Both the position numbers and the translations under genes were made by a program. The notes beneath the pieces were generated by a model that saw nothing but the letters and a program-made list of their open reading frames with translations, did not search any database and was not told where the DNA came from. Below, piece by piece: positions 59,485-64,000 of a DNA stretch of 64,000 nucleotides. Each line of letters begins with the position of its first letter. Position 1 is the first letter of the stretch. The DNA comes from Crocodylus rhombifer (Eukaryota; Chordata; Crocodylia; Crocodylidae): positions 192,776 through 256,775 of the forward strand of contig JAVSML010024566.1 in assembly GCA_038503035.1 (NCBI GenBank), written 5' to 3'.

Positions 59485-60001
59485 GGGCATGTTAACTCTA
59501 GTTAGGTCAATCTAAGTGTAAGTCAATGTAAGTGCCTAACTGTACATACATTTGGGGAGGTTAGATCGAGCAAAAAATGCCTGGATTGATTTAACTTAGT
59601 TCATCTGAGGTGGTGCACTATGTAGATCAGGCTAACCCCTGCCCAATATAACCTGAATAGTTGTACATGTTCAGAGCGAGGCCGCAGGGCTGGGAAAGCC
59701 CAGACACTTGCCCAGGCCCTGGGGCTGTGCTTTTCCTATTTCTTCAAAACTCAACTGAGCTGTTTTTAGCCTTCTGACACCCCCAATCCTCGACTGACAA
59801 TCCCTTCCACAGACTCACCAACCTCCACCACCTGCCAACCTACCCTGGCACCCCCCCGCCTTTAGCCCACCCATTCTCCCTTCACCCTTAGACGGTATTT
59901 CTGGCACAGATCCTGAAACATTGGCACAAGCAGGGACCCAAATCTATGTAAAGTAAGCCACATGACTGTAGATCAGGTCCCCATGAATGTGTGTATGTGC
60001 C
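59485..60001. mobile_element. MITE-like element flanked by TTAA
   Basis: 517 bp, left end GGGCATGTTAACTC and inverse right end GGCACATACACAC. TTAA lies at 59481-59484 and 60002-60005. Depending on where the end is set, the shared flank is TTAAG. A TTAA target would suggest piggyBac, but the ends match only partly. Confidence 0.5.
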
Positions 60002-60005
60002 TTAA

Positions 60006-63000
60006 GAAAAATACTGGACTAATAAATATACTTTGTGTTGCTTATGGTATAACATTACCTGAACTAAGTCTTAAAACTTGGAATGCTAGAGCAATAGTAT
60101 TTCTGGAGGTGGGCTAAGTTTTCTAGCATTGAGTCATCACATATTTTTTGTGGCTGTGTTCTGATAAAATCTACAAAGTCAGAGATTGAAAAATGGGGTT
60201 CAGGGATACAAGAAGATCTCTATAGCTGCATGAGTGTGAATACAGATGCTAGGTAAAAATGAAAAGAAGTATTTGATAGCTGTAGGGTAGGGGAGGTTAG
60301 AGTGGGAAAGCTGGACTGCAGATTTTCAAGACTGTATTATTAGAGGGGGTTTATTGAGAGGATCAGAACAGGCAGGCTCAACAGCACCTGTAGAGAAGGT
60401 ACTGGTTTTTGCCATTGCGGGATGGATGCCAATTTGATCTCTAGCTTTTCTTTTAAAGCTCTTTTTAAAACTCCCACATGACCTTGCTCATCACTGGAAA
60501 CTGTAGACATTATACCCTGTTCAGAAATTGACCTGAGACCCGCCTTTCATATCCAAGCTGTATTAATGCACAAGGCATACTATTTAGAAGATGTAACTGC
60601 AATACAATTGCCCAAGATAGCCCAACATCTACAAAGGTTGCATCCAAGCCATATCCACTTAAAACTATGCCTGCACTGCCTAAATTAAACACAGGTCCAC
60701 TGACATGAGCTCAGCAAGAGACTCCTAAAACTATAAGTAGTCTAGCCAGTAAGAGATGACAGTAACTGAGGATGGAGTATTCATCGCTTTCTGGGATAAT
60801 CTTAGCACAGAGCATATGAACTTGATATCTGAAGTATGCTAGGCCAAAACTATACCAAAACATTTATCAGTTAAAAAGAAGAGATGCGCTGCCATAAGTA
60901 CAGTAAACAAAGTTTATTCTTTAAAAAGTATAACAAGACAGCATGGGCTGGACTGCAGATTACAGATCTCCCATGGGCTGTACCAACTTGATTATGGCTC
61001 ACCTATGTATTTTCTATGTAAGGTAAGAAATTATATGTTAAACTAGAAGTATTAACTTAATGTAACTGAACTATTAAACATAAACAAGTCAGAAAATTCC
61101 AGAAGTCCTTACATGAATCTAGCCCTGTTGAACATCCTACATATTTAATAGCATATATTAAATAATAATAAATTCAGGTTTATATATAACAAACAACATA
61201 ATAAAAGAAAATGTTACATACATATAACAAAGCCATACTTTGACAAGGAAAGGTTTGGATTTGATGCAATCACGCAGTTGAGGACTAATAGTAATAACAA
61301 TATCCTATTTTAATGGACTTTCTTGTTGAACTCCTTGTTTTTTAGATTGTTTAGTAAATTACTGATAATTCAATTTGTCTGAAAGTGGGGCAGTATTAAA
61401 AGTTTATATTATCGGCAGCTATACTTTGATCTTTAGAGTTCAGATAATAAGCTTAAATAATTTTAAAATATAATATGCACAATTCAAAAAATGGTGATGA
61501 AGAACATATGAGCTACTGTAATAGATTTATTAAAATTTATAAGGTGTGGTAATTTGCTTTCTAAGATCAATGGAAATTTATGTGCAAGAGAATAGACCTG
61601 CAATAGACCCATATATAGAACTGAAACCTGAAGGATTAGTATACATTGTCTTTTTTAGGTAAATATAAAAACACATTTAGCATTCAAATAATCCTTTGAT
61701 TCCAGAAGTACCAAACTACAGAAAAAAATACAACTTGTAGCAGTAGACATCTTGATGCAGCATGTGTTAAAAGTAGAGATACCATCTTGTCCAGTTCAGA
61801 AGAATATTACTATGCAACAGTGATTTTCTAAACCTTATTGCACCAAAACAATTGCATTTGTGGAGAATGAAGTGTGAAAAGCTCTTAGGAATGATAAGAA
61901 GAAAACTGAATATCAGTACATGTTCTTGCATAAGTATAACTTAATAAATGGCTGTATCTTTACAACACACCATCAAAACCCTGCCACTGCCATTCTTATC
62001 ACTATTTGTGAGATATTAAAGAAAGCAAAAAGAACTGTTAAATAAGTGTTCACCTACTCTAAAAGTCAAAACCTAAATTCCTACTGAATGGGACTATATA
62101 GTTCTAATAGATGGCATGTTTGGCCCTAACTATAACTATGATACAAAGAATGATATAACACAATGTGAAATACAATGCAGACAAATATTCTTTGGCTATG
62201 CCATACTCATTAAAAGATCAGGACTTGAACATAAGTTTTTCATATTTTTTCAATCAGGCTGGTATTTGTTATTATTTGAGCCTTCATTTTTTTCATTTAT
62301 TAAATAAGACATTTTCAAACCAATGTGAATGTTAAAAAAAAAAACAGAATCTGATTTAGGGCCTGATCTTGCCACTTTCAGTGAAAGTACTGCCAATGAA
62401 ACTTTTGTCATATATTTCAGTAATTGTAAAATAAAGCAAAAATAACCCAATCCTAGTTATCAAAGGTTGCATAGTAATGCGGATCCCTTTAGAATCTGAT
62501 GGATGCCACTTATAAGCAGAAAAATAGCAGAGGCCCTCACCCTGCTTCACTGAAATCTGTGTGAAAACTTGTACCAACGTGAGTAGGAATTCAAGATCTA
62601 TATAACAATTGTTATTTCCTTCTATTGTAAACCATGACAGAAGCATTATATTGAGAATCTTTCACCTGCACTGAAGCACAGATCAAATGAACAATCAATC
62701 ACAGGACAAAGATACTGAACACAAGTAGTAGGAGAACATTTTTCACTCGCTTTCTGACCTCACAGTCCTTGTGCTCAAGGAAATTTACAAAAAACACCTT
62801 TAGAAGGTGGACCTAAGAAAAAATCATTAGCTTATTGGATACTGAGGACCAGGGATTTAACACAATTTTTGACTTCATAGCTATTTATAATCTGCCTGAT
62901 CCCTGCTAATCACTCTGAACCCCACGACCCTCTTGAATGGTCTTGCTCTTTCACTTACCAGTTTATCCTCTCTATTGTCTTCCTCTTGTCTGTTAGCTAC

Positions 63001-63099
63001 CTGATAATGTCTCTTATACCCTCATTTTACTTGCATATAGAGTTTTACACAGACCTTTGTTCTAGCTGCTATTTAGCTCAGGCTTCATCTGCCTTTTTC
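60006..63099. other. AT-rich interval, no gene recognised
   Basis: About 3 kb of AT-rich sequence with short chance ORFs only. Confidence 0.5.
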
Positions 63100-63262
63100 T
63101 CAGAGACCTGAGGAAGAATACTTGGTATTCAAAATCTTGTCTATATTCCCCCCACCCCCTCCCAACTATACAGTTGGTCCAATAAAAAAATAACATCCAC
63201 AAAAATCCTTGCCTCTTGCATTTTTCCTAGACTATCATGGCTACAATACCACTCCAAAACTG
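63100..63262 (+). repeat. SINE-like 3' tail module, copy d
   Basis: 'gacctgaggaagaatacttg', 'aaaatcttgtctat', 'acagttggtccaataaaa', 'cctagactatcatggctaca'. The most complete copy of the module in this window. Confidence 0.7.
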
Positions 63263-64000
63263 CCACCAATTTGACTGAATTTTTACAGTATTTTTTGTAT
63301 GTGTAATACAATATGTGAAAAGGATCTTCAACAAATAGAACTGCAAAATCTCCACATTGTTTATGAGTATTTTCACCATAGGAGTTTGATATTTTGATTG
63401 ATGCTGCATCCTCTGTATCACCTTGGTTGGAGAATAACGTTTAGCCTTTAGCTCATTAGCAGCAGTAAACCCCTATGATCACTGACAAAGTAAACAAACA
63501 GTTTAAACCATATTTTATAGATGTCTGACCCACAAATGCATTTTTATGTAGTCAAAACAGCTTTGACCATTGAAACTCCATTTTTAAACAAAAACATGAA
63601 GACTGATAGGTAAGTTGTAGTCTACTTTAGACTAAAAAGTAGAAAAAGTCAGGTAAAAACTGGAAAATAACAAACTTTACAATGTTTTTATTTTTAAAGT
63701 GTATTCTTTTGCCAGATGGAAAAGTCTAAGCAAAATGTGTGTTCAAATCACACCTGTTTCAGTTTCTCAAAAGTGCAATTTCAGCTAATTTAACAATTCA
63801 TTCCTCTTAGGGATACATTTTACTGGGAGATTTAAGCTACTGAGATCAGCCTGAGTAAATCATGCAGTTAACTGATTTCTGATAATAGAAAATTTTGGCT
63901 GGCTCAAAATGCTTAAAGACTGTAGAAGTAGAGAATGCTGGTGGGTAACTAGATAGCTTTGCAATACAAATGTCACATGCACAAGTCTCAGTTAACAAAC
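63263..64000. other. No gene recognised
   Basis: AT-rich to the end of the window; nothing identified. Confidence 0.5.

Noticed and set aside
59481..60005. Firm piggyBac assignment from the TTAA flanks
   Set aside because: TTAA is common in AT-rich DNA and the terminal match is weak. Left as an unclassified MITE.
1..64000. CRISPR arrays, operons, bacterial regulatory features
   Set aside because: Sequence is clearly vertebrate. No regularly spaced direct repeats were seen.

Overview
The window looks like vertebrate intergenic or intronic DNA from a sauropsid, most likely a crocodilian (alligator/crocodile type); a turtle is the alternative. The reasons are several copies of a young CR1 LINE subfamily whose 3' ends carry repeated TCTATGAAA-type units, older CR1/L3-like and L2 fossils, many hAT-type MITEs, a MIR-like SINE, overall AT-richness with few CpGs, and no recognisable host exon, tRNA, rRNA or CRISPR. 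The assignment rests on remembered repeat sequence, not on a search. I found no host protein-coding gene. Every long ORF that resembles a known protein is a retrotransposon reverse transcriptase or its remains.

Layout: 0.8-1.9 kb holds three small hAT-like MITEs with visible 8-bp target duplications. 3.6-5.2 kb is an L2 LINE fossil split by a DNA element. 8.1-9.2 kb holds a DNA-repeat copy and a GC-rich palindromic block. 9.7-11.6 kb is CR1-A, with a 10-N gap that looks spurious. 12.1-13.2 kb is a GC-rich tandem-like block. 14.7-15.7 kb is CR1-B. 17.3-20.7 kb is a decayed Ty3/Gypsy-type element carrying a palindromic MITE. 26.9-29.3 kb is CR1-C, a mosaic with two insertions. 30.5-32.7 kb is CR1-D on the minus strand, with an uninterrupted 729-codon ORF. 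34.2-35.2 kb is an old CR1 fossil. 38.5-39.2 kb is a candidate solo LTR. 39.6-42.6 kb is an inverted duplication of about 306 bp arms enclosing a hAT MITE that itself holds CR1-E. 46.9-52.2 kb is an old minus-strand CR1 cut into three in-register pieces by two hAT-like elements, the second of which contains CR1-F. The rest, including 52.9-64 kb, is mostly AT-rich sequence with scattered SINE and MITE remnants and a second N gap.

The elements do not work together as a pathway; the window is best read as a stratigraphy of insertions (L2, old CR1 and MIR first, then hAT-like MITEs and Gypsy, then young CR1). Only CR1-D still encodes a long intact reverse-transcriptase region, and it is 5'-truncated, so it should be immobile. 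Non-repeat intervals that deserve a conservation check are 23.1-23.5 kb and 44.3-44.9 kb. Boundaries, family names and identity figures were judged by eye.
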